A stretch of 64,000 nucleotides of DNA from Berkiella sp963803015 (GTDB lineage Bacteria; Pseudomonadota; Gammaproteobacteria; Berkiellales; Berkiellaceae), in contig CAWDKV010000003.1 in the NCBI GenBank assembly GCA_963803015.1, forward strand, positions 930,001 to 994,000. The letters run 5' to 3'. Shown in pieces: positions 56,287-64,000 of this stretch. Position numbers and translations under genes: made by a program. The first letter of the stretch is position 1, and every line of letters begins with the position of its first letter. The notes beneath the pieces were generated by a model, which was not told where the DNA came from, did no database searches, and worked only from the letters and a program-made list of their open reading frames with translations.

Positions 56287-56529
56287 TTATAAATTGGACA
56301 TTTGATTTCCCAAAAGAGCACCACTTGATATTGTCAAAGCGCCAGTAATGGCCGCTTTTGATATGGCTGAAAATATGCCAGCGCCAGAATAGAGTTCAAA
56401 GCCTATTAACAATAATGAAGTAGGGGTTGCCAGGACTGCTCCTATCGCTATACCAACAAAAATATTTGTTGCCCTCTCTGAGAGGCCACCATGGACAAAT
56501 TCAAGATCGTTTAATGAAAGTTCGCGCAT
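56287..56529 (-). CDS. Double-glycine leader peptide, hydrophobic microcin-like (paralogue 1)
   Basis: 80 residues. Leader MRELSLNDLEFVHGG (15) keeps M-R-x-L, an acidic residue, Val at -4 and GG. The mature part is two hydrophobic, Ala/Gly/Ser-rich helices (IFVGIAIGAVLATPTSLLLI and ISKAAITGALTISSGALLG) split by ELYSGAGIFS. It is first of the two-gene pair. The promoter TTGGAA-17-TATAGT stands at 56564-56592. The ribosome-binding site is weak, unlike that of the second gene. No cysteines, so a disulphide-type microcin is excluded. Confidence 0.85.
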   Translation of the reverse strand: MRELSLNDLEFVHGGLSERATNIFVGIAIGAVLATPTSLLLIGFELYSGAGIFSAISKAAITGALTISSGALLGNQMSNL

Positions 56530-56563
56530 TTCTTATCTATCCAGATCGAAATTAAGAAGAGTA

Positions 56564-56592
56564 ACTATATCTTTAAAAACCGGAGATTCCAA
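56564..56592 (-). promoter_or_regulatory. Promoter of the double-glycine peptide pair
   Basis: On the minus strand TTGGAA (56587-56592), 17 bases, TATAGT (56564-56569), 35 bases before the start at 56529. Confidence 0.45.
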
Positions 56593-56698
56593 GAGTTTTC
56601 AATAAAAAAGCATGAAAATATGATTGAAAATCGTAACAGTCGCTATTTTTACTCTAGTTTATTGATGAAATATCAGGAGAAAACCTAAACCCAAATTT

Positions 56699-58006
56699 TC
56701 ATTCTCTGTGAGCTGTCCATTGACGATATTCTTGAATTTTTTGAAAACTTAACTCAAGTCCGAGATTCCCTGTTGCACCTTGATGTGTTTTGGAGAGAAT
56801 ATTCTCTGTTGGAGAGCGCAAAGCGACCTGGTCAAGATCATGCGCCACTTGCTTATAAGCATCTCGAAACGGGATCCCTTCGTTGACAAGGGATAAAACT
56901 TCGTCTGTAGCAAATATGTCACTCGAAAAAGAGGCTATACACTGATCTTTATTTACCTGTAATTCAGAGAATATGATGCCAAAAACTTTAAGTGACATTA
57001 GCGTTAGTTCAAATCCTTGCATTAAAGGACGCTTAGTTTCCTGAAAGTCGCGATTATAGCCTGAGGGTAAAGCTCGGATTAATTCTAATACCTGAAAAAG
57101 CATGCCTTGCAGTGTAGCAGATTTTGCCCTGATTAATTCTAAAGGACAAGGATTGCGTTTTTGAGGCATTAAACTACTGCCTGGGCAAAATTTTTCGGGT
57201 AAAGAGAGATAGCCAAATTCAGGGGTGCAAAATATAATGATGTCTGTCGATATTTTGCTCAAGTCATTCATAATCTGCACTAATGCACTCAAAATAATGG
57301 ATTCAAATTTACCGCGACTATTGTTTACATACAATACATTATTCTGAACGGCGCTGAAACCTAAGAGATCAGAAGTATATTGTCTATCAATCTCTAAAGA
57401 AACGCCATAACTTGCAGCTGAGCCTAATGGACATTGATCGACAAGCATATAAGCTGTTTTTACAAGTGTGATATTACCCAATAAGGATTCAGCAAAAGCG
57501 CCGCCCCATAATCCCATTGAAGAGGGCATGGCACGTTGAAAATGCGTTCGACCAGGCATGGGGACATCTTGATGTTTTTTTGCAAAATTGTACAAGACTT
57601 CACAAACATTCAAGACTTCGTTCGTGATATTCATTAACCAATCTTTAGAATATAATCGGATATCCAACAACACTTGGTCATTTCTAGAGCGGGCGGTATG
57701 CAATTTTTTGCCTAAATCACCCAGTTTTGCAATGAGTGCATTTTCTACTGCTGTATGCACATCTTCATCTTGAAATTGAATGATAAATTTATGATCCTTA
57801 GCTAAATTAAGGATATCTTGCAGTGCATCTGTTAATTGCTCACATTCGTTAGGGGTTAGAACTCCAATTTTTGCTAACATTTTGGCATGGGCAATACTAC
57901 CCATACAATCATATATAATAAGCGCTTGATCTAATTGTGGATCATCCCCGGTCATAAACGTTTCTACTAAATGGTCGAGTTGGTAGCCTTTATCCCATAG
58001 CTTCAT
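56699..58006 (-). CDS. argH: Argininosuccinate lyase
   Basis: 435 residues from the ATG at 58006, which overlaps the end of argG by 17 bases; the frame is open to 58030. The fumarase/lyase signature GSSLMPQKRNP is intact, as are TARSRNDQ and GRTHFQRAMP. It splits argininosuccinate into arginine and fumarate. Last gene of the artJ-artM-artP-argG-argH operon. Some relatives carry a C-terminal GNAT fusion; this one does not. Confidence 0.95.
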   Translation of the reverse strand: MKLWDKGYQLDHLVETFMTGDDPQLDQALIIYDCMGSIAHAKMLAKIGVLTPNECEQLTDALQDILNLAKDHKFIIQFQDEDVHTAVENALIAKLGDLGKKLHTARSRNDQVLLDIRLYSKDWLMNITNEVLNVCEVLYNFAKKHQDVPMPGRTHFQRAMPSSMGLWGGAFAESLLGNITLVKTAYMLVDQCPLGSAASYGVSLEIDRQYTSDLLGFSAVQNNVLYVNNSRGKFESIILSALVQIMNDLSKISTDIIIFCTPEFGYLSLPEKFCPGSSLMPQKRNPCPLELIRAKSATLQGMLFQVLELIRALPSGYNRDFQETKRPLMQGFELTLMSLKVFGIIFSELQVNKDQCIASFSSDIFATDEVLSLVNEGIPFRDAYKQVAHDLDQVALRSPTENILSKTHQGATGNLGLELSFQKIQEYRQWTAHRE

Positions 58007-59219
58007 GATGCAAACCATCTTGCTTATCACATTGCTTTAAGCCATACATCATTGCTGGAAGAGAATAGATATTGATGAACCCTTGGGCATCTCCCTGATG
58101 AAATATCTCATCTTCTTCAAAAGTCGCTAAACCATGGTGATACAGACTATAAGGAGAAGTCATACCAAGAGGGGTGCAATGTCCCTTAAATAGTTTTAAC
58201 TTCACTTGTCCTGTCACTTGCTGTTGGGTTTTATTGATAAAAGCATCGAGCGCCTCTTTTGCAAGCGAAAACCATCTTCCTTCATAAACTATATTCGCAT
58301 AAGATTGTTGTAAAGATTGTTTTAGATGAAGGGTGGCTCTGTCTAAACATAAACTTTCTAACATTCTGTGAGCTTTATGTAACACTGTACCTCCAGGAAA
58401 TTCGTATACGCCTCTTACCTTCATGCCAATTAATCTATTTTCTACCATGTCAACTACGCCGATGCCATGTTGAGCCGCTTTTTCATTGAGTTGTTGAAGA
58501 AGTTCAATTGCAGGCAATGTTTTGCCGTCAAGGCCCACAGGTACGCCTGCTTTAAAATCGAGGCTAATGATTTCGGGTCGATCAGGGGTTTTCTCTAGTG
58601 CATTGGTCATAACGAGCAAATCCTCAGGATGCCCACAAGAGGGATCCTCCAATACTCCTCCTTCATGAGAGACATACCATATGTTTCTATCTCGCGAGTA
58701 GGGAGCTTGCGGCGTCACTGGAACTTCAATATCATGTTGCTTAGCATAGAGGATGGCTTCTTGTCGTGATCGTAAATCCCACTCTCGCCAAGGTGCAATA
58801 ATCTTTAAGTGCGGTGCAAGTGCCTTGATCGCATATTCAATTCGAACTTGATCATTTCCTTTTCCAGTTGCACCATGCGAGATGGTGTCGGCATTTTCTT
58901 GTTCGGCAATTTCAACTAACTTTTGAGCAATAAGAGATCGTGAAATTGTGCCAAGGAGGTATTGATCTTCATAAAGTGCACTGGATTTTAGTAATGGAAA
59001 AAGATATTTTGTCACAAACTCCTCTTGCACATTTAATACACATGCAAGGCTTGCACCACTTTTTAATGCCTTTTGTTGAATGCCAGCTAAGTCTTCCTGT
59101 TGTCCTAAATCACAGGTTACTGCGATGATTTGTGCAGCATATTTTTCTTTTAACCATGGGATCATGATAGAAGTATCTAAGCCGCCAGAATAAGCTAAAA
59201 CTATTTTTTGGGGTGTCAT
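57990..59219 (-). CDS. argG: Argininosuccinate synthase
   Basis: 409 residues, normal length. KIVLAYSGGLDTS is the PP-loop ATP site; SHGATGKGNDQVRIEYA and APWREWDL are class signatures, and YSRDRNIWYVSHEGG is present. It condenses citrulline with aspartate. The ATG overlaps the stop of the ABC ATPase gene (ATGA), so it is translationally coupled to the uptake genes. No argA-F genes are near, so citrulline (or arginine) may come from outside. Confidence 0.96.
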   Translation of the reverse strand: MTPQKIVLAYSGGLDTSIMIPWLKEKYAAQIIAVTCDLGQQEDLAGIQQKALKSGASLACVLNVQEEFVTKYLFPLLKSSALYEDQYLLGTISRSLIAQKLVEIAEQENADTISHGATGKGNDQVRIEYAIKALAPHLKIIAPWREWDLRSRQEAILYAKQHDIEVPVTPQAPYSRDRNIWYVSHEGGVLEDPSCGHPEDLLVMTNALEKTPDRPEIISLDFKAGVPVGLDGKTLPAIELLQQLNEKAAQHGIGVVDMVENRLIGMKVRGVYEFPGGTVLHKAHRMLESLCLDRATLHLKQSLQQSYANIVYEGRWFSLAKEALDAFINKTQQQVTGQVKLKLFKGHCTPLGMTSPYSLYHHGLATFEEDEIFHQGDAQGFINIYSLPAMMYGLKQCDKQDGLHHEAMG

Positions 59220-59878
59220 ACAGGCTCCTGGTAAAGTGCTTTCAAATTCTTGATAGAATCAGATTGGGATGCTTCTATATCTGCAACTTTGAAACCTTTC
59301 TTAAGAACAATAATTTTTTGAGCAATGCGGGTTAGAAAATCTAAATCATGTGAAGCAATAACCATGGTTACACCCATAGCATGCACAGATTGCAATAATT
59401 GCACCACATCATCAATCGTGGCGACATCTAACCCAGAAGTAGGTTCATCACAAAGAAGGATATTAGGTTTCATCATTAAACATCGCGCCAGTGCCACTCT
59501 TTGTTTTTGTCCGCCAGATATTTTTGAAGGAAAATGATATGCTTTATTTTTTAACCCGAGTTTTTCTAATAAATTTAAAGCGTCATTTTCGCAATTTTTG
59601 TTTTTAAAATGCAGTTTGGGTGCATAAACGAGATTTTCTAACACGGTCATATGAGGAAAGAGCTGAAAGTCTTGGAACATAAAGCTACTTGTGCCTGAAT
59701 ATTCTATAGTGCCTTCATCAAGCATTTCTAGTTTTTGTATGCATCGCAATAGGGTTGATTTTCCGCTGCCAGAAGGGCCGGCAAGACCAATAATGCTTCC
59801 TTTTTGGATATCCAGATCAATATTGTTTAAAATGGCGGTTTTTGCATATTGTTTGCGAACGTTAGATAGTTTTAGCAT
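59216..59878 (-). CDS. artP: Amino acid ABC transporter, ATP-binding protein
   Basis: 220 residues from the ATG at 59878, preceded by GGTGGA; the frame is open to TTG 59896. Walker A GPSGSGKST, signature SGGQKQR, Walker B ILLCDEPTSGLD and the switch His (ASHDL) are all present, in the arginine/glutamine importer subfamily. It powers uptake with the permease and binding protein genes upstream; it overlaps the permease gene by 17 bases and argG by 4. Confidence 0.92.
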   Translation of the reverse strand: MLKLSNVRKQYAKTAILNNIDLDIQKGSIIGLAGPSGSGKSTLLRCIQKLEMLDEGTIEYSGTSSFMFQDFQLFPHMTVLENLVYAPKLHFKNKNCENDALNLLEKLGLKNKAYHFPSKISGGQKQRVALARCLMMKPNILLCDEPTSGLDVATIDDVVQLLQSVHAMGVTMVIASHDLDFLTRIAQKIIVLKKGFKVADIEASQSDSIKNLKALYQEPV

Positions 59879-60506
59879 AAAATCCACCATTTTCAATTTT
59901 TTTACTGATATATTCTATTAGTAGAATCAGAGCATAATAATAAATTCCGGCAATACAGATAGGCACAAAATAGGTAAATTGCTCTGCTGCAACAGATTGT
60001 GCTCTTCTCATTAAATCCATTCCGCCTAAGGTGGAAATTAACGCTGTTTCTTTTAGCAACGTTATCATTTCATTGGTCAACGCAGGAAACACATTTCTAA
60101 TGACTTGCGGCAGGATAATATCCTTCCACATGGGCCAAGTTGGGATCTGCAGCGTTTGAGCCGCTTCAAACTGCCCCTTAGGTAGACTTTCAATGCCGGA
60201 TCGCAAAATTTCTGCTATATAAGCTGAACTATTAAGCCCCAAGGTGATAATCCCTGCACTGAGAATAGAGAGCTTAATATTTAGTAGATTAGGAATAGCA
60301 AAATAAAAAAAACTTAACTGCAAAATAAGAGGGGTTCCACGTGCAATCGAAATATATCTATTGATAATTGTTACAAAGTAGTGCTTATATTTACAAATAG
60401 CCAACCCTGTTCCTAAAAGTAACCCAATCAACATTCCCCCAAACATTAATTCCATGGTGAGGAGGATACCTTTACCTATAAATAGAATGTTGTCCAAATG
60501 TGTCAT
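59862..60506 (-). CDS. artM: Amino acid ABC transporter, permease
   Basis: 214 residues from the ATG at 60506 (AAGGCG upstream, ATGA overlap with the artJ stop; an in-frame ATG at 60527 exists). About five membrane helices. ISIARGTPLILQLSFFYFA and the EAA loop EAAQTLQIPTWPMWKDIILPQ are typical of HisMQ/ArtM permeases. A single permease gene suggests a homodimer. Confidence 0.92.
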   Translation of the reverse strand: MTHLDNILFIGKGILLTMELMFGGMLIGLLLGTGLAICKYKHYFVTIINRYISIARGTPLILQLSFFYFAIPNLLNIKLSILSAGIITLGLNSSAYIAEILRSGIESLPKGQFEAAQTLQIPTWPMWKDIILPQVIRNVFPALTNEMITLLKETALISTLGGMDLMRRAQSVAAEQFTYFVPICIAGIYYYALILLIEYISKKIENGGFYAKTI

Positions 60507-61240
60507 GGCAGAGCGCCTTTTAGCCATTTTTCTTCTAGCTTGGCAATTTCGCCTTTCTTCTTTAAATTCTCAATTGCTTGATTAATTTGTGCCAACAAGG
60601 GCGCTCCTTTCTGTGTGACCACCGCATACCCATCTTGAGATTGATCAATGACTTGATAGGCAAGATGTGTATTTTTTTTGCTAAAGATATTTGCTTGCGC
60701 ACTATCCATGATGACAACATCAACATGATCTGCTTTTAAAGCTTCTATGGCTTGATTGTTGTTATCTACTGTTACCAAATGATTGGCGAACCCATTCTGT
60801 TTTAACCATATTTCCATGGTTGAACCCAGTTGAGAGCATATTTTCTTACCCACTAAGTCCTCTTTGTTGTGGATAGGCTGATTATTTTTATAAACAGCAG
60901 CAATGCTATCACTATAATAGATATGAGAAAAATCAAAGTGCTGTTTTCGATCATTTGTTACTGTAATGGTGGCAATTGCTGCATCGACATGACCATTTTG
61001 TAGTACCGGTAAAATCGTGCTGAACTGCATATCTTCAAAAACAGCTTCTTTACCTAGCTCTTTGGCGATTAATTTTGCCAAATCCACATCAAAGCCGTGC
61101 AGCTCCCCATTTACCTTATATTCAAAAGGTGGATATTCTCCACTAGTCGCAAACTTGATAACATGAGACTCACTCTCCTTATTACAGGCGGATAATACTA
61201 GAAATACTAAACATAACCCTAACTTGATTAACTTGCTCAT
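60503..61240 (-). CDS. artJ: Amino acid ABC transporter, periplasmic binding lipoprotein
   Basis: 245 residues. The lipobox LSAC anchors it by a Cys near residue 19. The SBP_bac_3 signature GFDVDLAKLIAKELG, then EDMQFSTILPVLQNGHVDAAIATITVT, with VGKKICSQLGST, are typical of arginine, lysine/ornithine or glutamine binding proteins. Ligand specificity (arginine, citrulline or ornithine) is inferred from the argR/argGH context. First gene of the operon, divergent from argR. Confidence 0.9.
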   Translation of the reverse strand: MSKLIKLGLCLVFLVLSACNKESESHVIKFATSGEYPPFEYKVNGELHGFDVDLAKLIAKELGKEAVFEDMQFSTILPVLQNGHVDAAIATITVTNDRKQHFDFSHIYYSDSIAAVYKNNQPIHNKEDLVGKKICSQLGSTMEIWLKQNGFANHLVTVDNNNQAIEALKADHVDVVIMDSAQANIFSKKNTHLAYQVIDQSQDGYAVVTQKGAPLLAQINQAIENLKKKGEIAKLEEKWLKGALP

Positions 61241-61253
61241 TTTGATACTGTAT

Positions 61254-61267
61254 CCATAATATATTCA
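61254..61267. promoter_or_regulatory. ARG-box half-site near the artJ transcript start
   Basis: On the minus strand TGAATATATTATGG keeps only the TGAAT half of the ArgR palindrome, just downstream of the artJ -10. A weak second ArgR site is possible. Confidence 0.3.
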
Positions 61268-61274
61268 TATTTAG

Positions 61275-61303
61275 ATTATAGGGATCGTGGATTGTGAGAT
61301 CAA
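61275..61303 (-). promoter_or_regulatory. artJ-argH operon promoter
   Basis: On the minus strand TTGATC (61298-61303), 17 bases, TATAAT (61275-61280). Near-consensus, about 35 bases before the artJ start. Confidence 0.75.
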
Positions 61304-61320
61304 CCCTTTTTGAATATAAT
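61292..61320 (+). promoter_or_regulatory. argR promoter
   Basis: TTGTGA (61292-61297), 17 bases, TATAAT (61315-61320), 38 bases before the argR start. It faces the artJ promoter and overlaps it at the -35 elements. Confidence 0.75.
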
Positions 61321-61324
61321 TTCA
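61311..61324. promoter_or_regulatory. ARG-box-like operator
   Basis: TGAATATAATTTCA matches the ArgR consensus TGAATwwwwATTCA with one mismatch and covers the argR -10, so ArgR would repress its own gene; it lies just upstream of the artJ -35. Confidence 0.65.
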
Positions 61325-61358
61325 TTATTATTGATACATAGCCACTTTGGGGGTATGA

Positions 61359-61841
61359 ATGGCACGGGACACACGCGATCTGGCAATTGAAGGGCACATC
61401 TTGAATCTGGTTCAGACACAAAGCATCCAAGAACAGTCTGAATTGCAGGTGTTACTAAAAGAAAGAGGTTTTGATATTCCCCAAGCTACTTTATCTAGGA
61501 AGTTGAAAAAGATGAAAATAGCGAAAGTAGAAGGGAGTTATAAATTAGTCGATTTTAATATGCCAATCTTATCGCCAATTCTCAATATTCAAATTTCTGA
61601 ATCTGGTATTGTTGTCTTACATGTTCATCCAGGACATGCAAGTAGTTTGGCTTCATATATTGATCACAAGTATGTTTCGTATTCTCTGCGAGATCCAAAT
61701 AATTCTGGTATTTTGGGAACCATTGCAGGAGATGACACCTTAATTTTGATAGTTCGCTCTAAGGCAGATTTGCCAAAGGTTTTAAAGGCAATTCATGAAG
61801 ATTTTCCTTATTTAGGGATATCAAAGTTATCTTTTTCTTAA
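61359..61841 (+). CDS. argR: Arginine repressor
   Basis: 160 residues, normal size. The N-terminal winged helix (QSELQVLLKERGFDIPQATLSRKLKKM) carries the conserved Q-A/x-TLSR recognition motif, and the C-terminal oligomer/arginine-binding domain ends GTIAGDDTLILIVRSK. ArgR hexamers with bound arginine block arginine genes. GGGGG stands 5 bases before the ATG; a second ATG at 61354 is out of frame. The 3' end overlaps the yyaL gene by 15 bases on the other strand. Confidence 0.93.
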   Translation: MARDTRDLAIEGHILNLVQTQSIQEQSELQVLLKERGFDIPQATLSRKLKKMKIAKVEGSYKLVDFNMPILSPILNIQISESGIVVLHVHPGHASSLASYIDHKYVSYSLRDPNNSGILGTIAGDDTLILIVRSKADLPKVLKAIHEDFPYLGISKLSFS

Positions 61842-63824
61842 GATTTTGATACTCTTTCTAAACTCTTCAGTGCTTGTCACTGGCATACTACAAGTTTGAT
61901 TTTGGCACACATAAGCTGTGAGCTGGCCTTCTATGGCAACGCGCCCTTCACCAATCGGTACATCATCGGCAAAGGCAATAGTATGAGAAGGAAGATAAGC
62001 CTGGTGCACTATTGAAACCAACGCATTACTAGCATGCTTATTACCTGCTAAAACAATGGTAAGAGGAGAGCGTGCAAAATCTTGTGCTGCCAATAAATGT
62101 GCAAACCCAAAGGGATTTTTAGCAGCTGCAGCGCCATACAGTTGATAGACCTTCTGTGCATAAGTGCGATAAGGGGTGTGTGTTGTTAGTTCAAAGAGGC
62201 GAAATAATACAAACACACTTGCTGACATACCTGATGGTATTGCATTATCGTGTGGGATCCGGGGTCTTACCACCAGCTTCTCAGCGTCACGCGCAGTAAA
62301 ATAAAATCCATCGTCCCAAAATTTGTCGAGAATGAGATCAGCTAATTGCTGCGCTTGAACAAGATAGTTTTTTTCAAAGCAAGATTCGTAGAGATCGAGA
62401 AGTGCATTGGCAAGGAAAGCATAATCATCTAAAAAACCTGGTATCTTGGCTTTGCCGTCTTTCCAAGTTCGGTACAATTGTCCTTCAGTCGTAAAAAGAT
62501 GCTGAAGAATAAAATCCGCTGCTCGCCTTGCGGCTGTTAGATATTCAATATTTCCTGTTGCTTGATAGGCTGCACAAAGCCCCTGAATCATTAAGGCATT
62601 CCAGCTTGTTAGGATATTCTCATCGCGGTTTGGACGAACACGCATTGCTCGTGCAGCCAAGAGAGTTTGACTTAGCTCTGTAAGGTAGGCTTCTTCTTTG
62701 ACCTCTAATTTTTGGGCGCGATAAAGTACACTTTTTCCATGCTCGAAATTACCTTCGTCTGTGACGCCATAAGCACGGCACACAAAAGCCCCTGCAGCCT
62801 CACCTAGAATGGCTTTGATTTCTGCTGGCGCCCATACATAGTATTTTCCTTCTTCGCCTTCACTATCTGCGTCTTCACTTGCAAAGAAAGCACCTTCAGG
62901 ATGGGCCATCTCTTGAAGTACGTAACGGATGGTGTGCTCAAAAATATGGCGCCATAATTCCTTGCCAGTCGCACGATAAGCATCCGCATAAAGCTTAACG
63001 AGTTGGCCATTGTCGTATAGCATTTTTTCAAAGTGGGGAACAGCCCAGCGTTCATCAACACTATAGCGAGCAAAGCCACCTGCTAAGTGATCGTAGAGCC
63101 CGCCATGAGCCATACCATCTAGCGTTAACGTCAAGGCGTGAAGCAATGCAGGATCTTCAGTGCGATGAAAAATACGCAAAATAAGATCGTAACAAGAAGG
63201 ATTGGGAAACTTCGGGGCACTGCCAAGTCCACCGTACACATTATCTGTATTTAGTGCCAGAAGTTGTGCGGCAACGGTGGAAGTAGCCTCAGCTTGTGGT
63301 AACAGTTCTGCTTTAAGATGATTTTCTAAAACTTGATAGCCTTTTAAAAGCTGTTCGACATTCTCTTGTATAGCCTGTCGGTTATGTTGCCAGGCATCAC
63401 TTATCCCAAGAATGACTCGTGTAAATCCGGGGCGACCATAACTCTCTTCTGCTGGAAAATAAGTGCCACCAAAAAAGGGCTCCCCTTGTGGTGTCATCAA
63501 TATCGTTAGCGGCCAACCACCGTTTTGGCCCATCATCTGAATAGCTTTTTGGTAGATCTCATCGATATCAGGTCTCTCTTGCCTGTCAACTTTAATGTTA
63601 ATAAATCGTTCATTCATAAGCTCAGCTATCTTCGGATTTTCAAAAGACTCATGCGCCATCACATGACACCAATGGCATGCTGCGTATCCTATGGATAAGT
63701 GGATTGGTTTGTCTTGCTCACGAGCGTGGCTAAAGGCTTCCTCTCCCCAGGGGTACCAGTCAACGGGGTTATGCGCATGTTGACGAAGATAGGGAGAGCT
63801 TTCATTAATCAATCGATTAGCCAT
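61827..63824 (-). CDS. yyaL: Thioredoxin-domain protein, YyaL/DUF255 (SPATA20-like)
   Basis: 665 residues, full length. The N-terminus LINESSPYLRQHAHNPVDWYPW and YAACHWCHVMAHESFENP (C-x-x-C with HWCHVM) are the family signature, followed by VDRQERPDIDEIY. After residue 180 comes the (alpha/alpha)6 barrel related to AGE and cellulase-like folds, with GGLYDHLAGGFARYSVDERW. The biochemical role is unproven. A TTGATG-17-TAGACT promoter-like pair lies upstream on the minus strand. No other feature is seen from 63825 to the right edge. Confidence 0.92.
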   Translation of the reverse strand: MANRLINESSPYLRQHAHNPVDWYPWGEEAFSHAREQDKPIHLSIGYAACHWCHVMAHESFENPKIAELMNERFINIKVDRQERPDIDEIYQKAIQMMGQNGGWPLTILMTPQGEPFFGGTYFPAEESYGRPGFTRVILGISDAWQHNRQAIQENVEQLLKGYQVLENHLKAELLPQAEATSTVAAQLLALNTDNVYGGLGSAPKFPNPSCYDLILRIFHRTEDPALLHALTLTLDGMAHGGLYDHLAGGFARYSVDERWAVPHFEKMLYDNGQLVKLYADAYRATGKELWRHIFEHTIRYVLQEMAHPEGAFFASEDADSEGEEGKYYVWAPAEIKAILGEAAGAFVCRAYGVTDEGNFEHGKSVLYRAQKLEVKEEAYLTELSQTLLAARAMRVRPNRDENILTSWNALMIQGLCAAYQATGNIEYLTAARRAADFILQHLFTTEGQLYRTWKDGKAKIPGFLDDYAFLANALLDLYESCFEKNYLVQAQQLADLILDKFWDDGFYFTARDAEKLVVRPRIPHDNAIPSGMSASVFVLFRLFELTTHTPYRTYAQKVYQLYGAAAAKNPFGFAHLLAAQDFARSPLTIVLAGNKHASNALVSIVHQAYLPSHTIAFADDVPIGEGRVAIEGQLTAYVCQNQTCSMPVTSTEEFRKSIKILRKR

Positions 63825-64000
63825 AGCTTATCTGCTTATTTAAGTAAAATCACAGTCTATCTTGTGGTGAAATTGGCATCAACTTTCATTTAATGAAGTA
63901 CAAAAGGGAGTATCCATTTTTAAAGTGGATGGATGTGCTCTGTTATGCCATGTTTATTTATTGACTTTCACCTTAGTATAAAGTAAGCTGCACACCTTAT

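Noticed and set aside
1..64000. tRNA, rRNA, CRISPR, IS transposase or phage genes
   Set aside because: No cloverleaf, regular spaced repeats, transposase or integrase motif was seen on reading; a tRNAscan or Infernal run was not possible.

Overview
The window reads as chromosomal DNA of an AT-rich, host-associated gammaproteobacterium. A Legionellales relative (Legionella, Coxiella or Berkiella type) fits best. The reasons are the arginine-uptake/ArgR/ArgG/ArgH cluster, two MFS carriers of a type common in that group, a Lap-type type I secretion locus, and above all a long block of eukaryote-like genes (ankyrin, F-box-like, protein kinase, coiled-coil, nuclear-localisation-like tails). Genus assignment is inference. 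No rRNA, tRNA, IS element, phage gene or CRISPR array was recognised.

Layout. 1-5.1 kb: an MFS/MFS/dacB operon, a universal stress protein and glpD. 5.2-14.8 kb: an M61 peptidase, the helicase hrpA and a giant membrane protein in one orientation. 15.0-17.5 kb: a phosphate-selective-type porin with a clear terminator, then mlaA. 17.5-23.4 kb: a Lap-like type I secretion set (ABC exporter with degenerate C39 domain, HlyD adaptor, TolC channel, LapG protease). 23.5-28.2 kb: an MFS carrier and a colicin-V-type export pair (HlyD adaptor plus ABC exporter with an intact C39 Cys-His-Asp triad). 28.2-29.6 kb: a PAP2 phosphatase and an RhtB exporter.

29.7-54.8 kb is an accessory block of about 25 kb, probably host-directed. 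It holds an ankyrin protein fused to a GETH...GSAH (EreA/ChaN/TIKI-like) domain, a HAD-like protein, two F-box-like proteins carrying bipartite NLS-like segments, a protein with four SPPR motifs, a protein made of four ~91-residue repeats of unknown type, a DWG-type kinase, and an 11 x 41-residue ankyrin-like array with a basic bipartite tail. In the middle sits a DUF559 nuclease-like gene bracketed by a 184-bp inverted repeat.

Three small genes (42658-42831, 55992-56264, 56287-56529) encode Gly-rich hydrophobic peptides with 15-residue double-glycine leaders close to the colicin V leader. They are the natural candidate cargo of the C39 exporter at 24.8-28.2 kb. Together they form a dispersed microcin-like export system, which is the most striking find here.

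55.0-63.8 kb returns to housekeeping: a CDF metal exporter, the translationally coupled artJ-artM-artP-argG-argH operon divergent from argR with well-formed promoters and an ARG-box-like operator, and a thioredoxin-domain YyaL/DUF255 protein.
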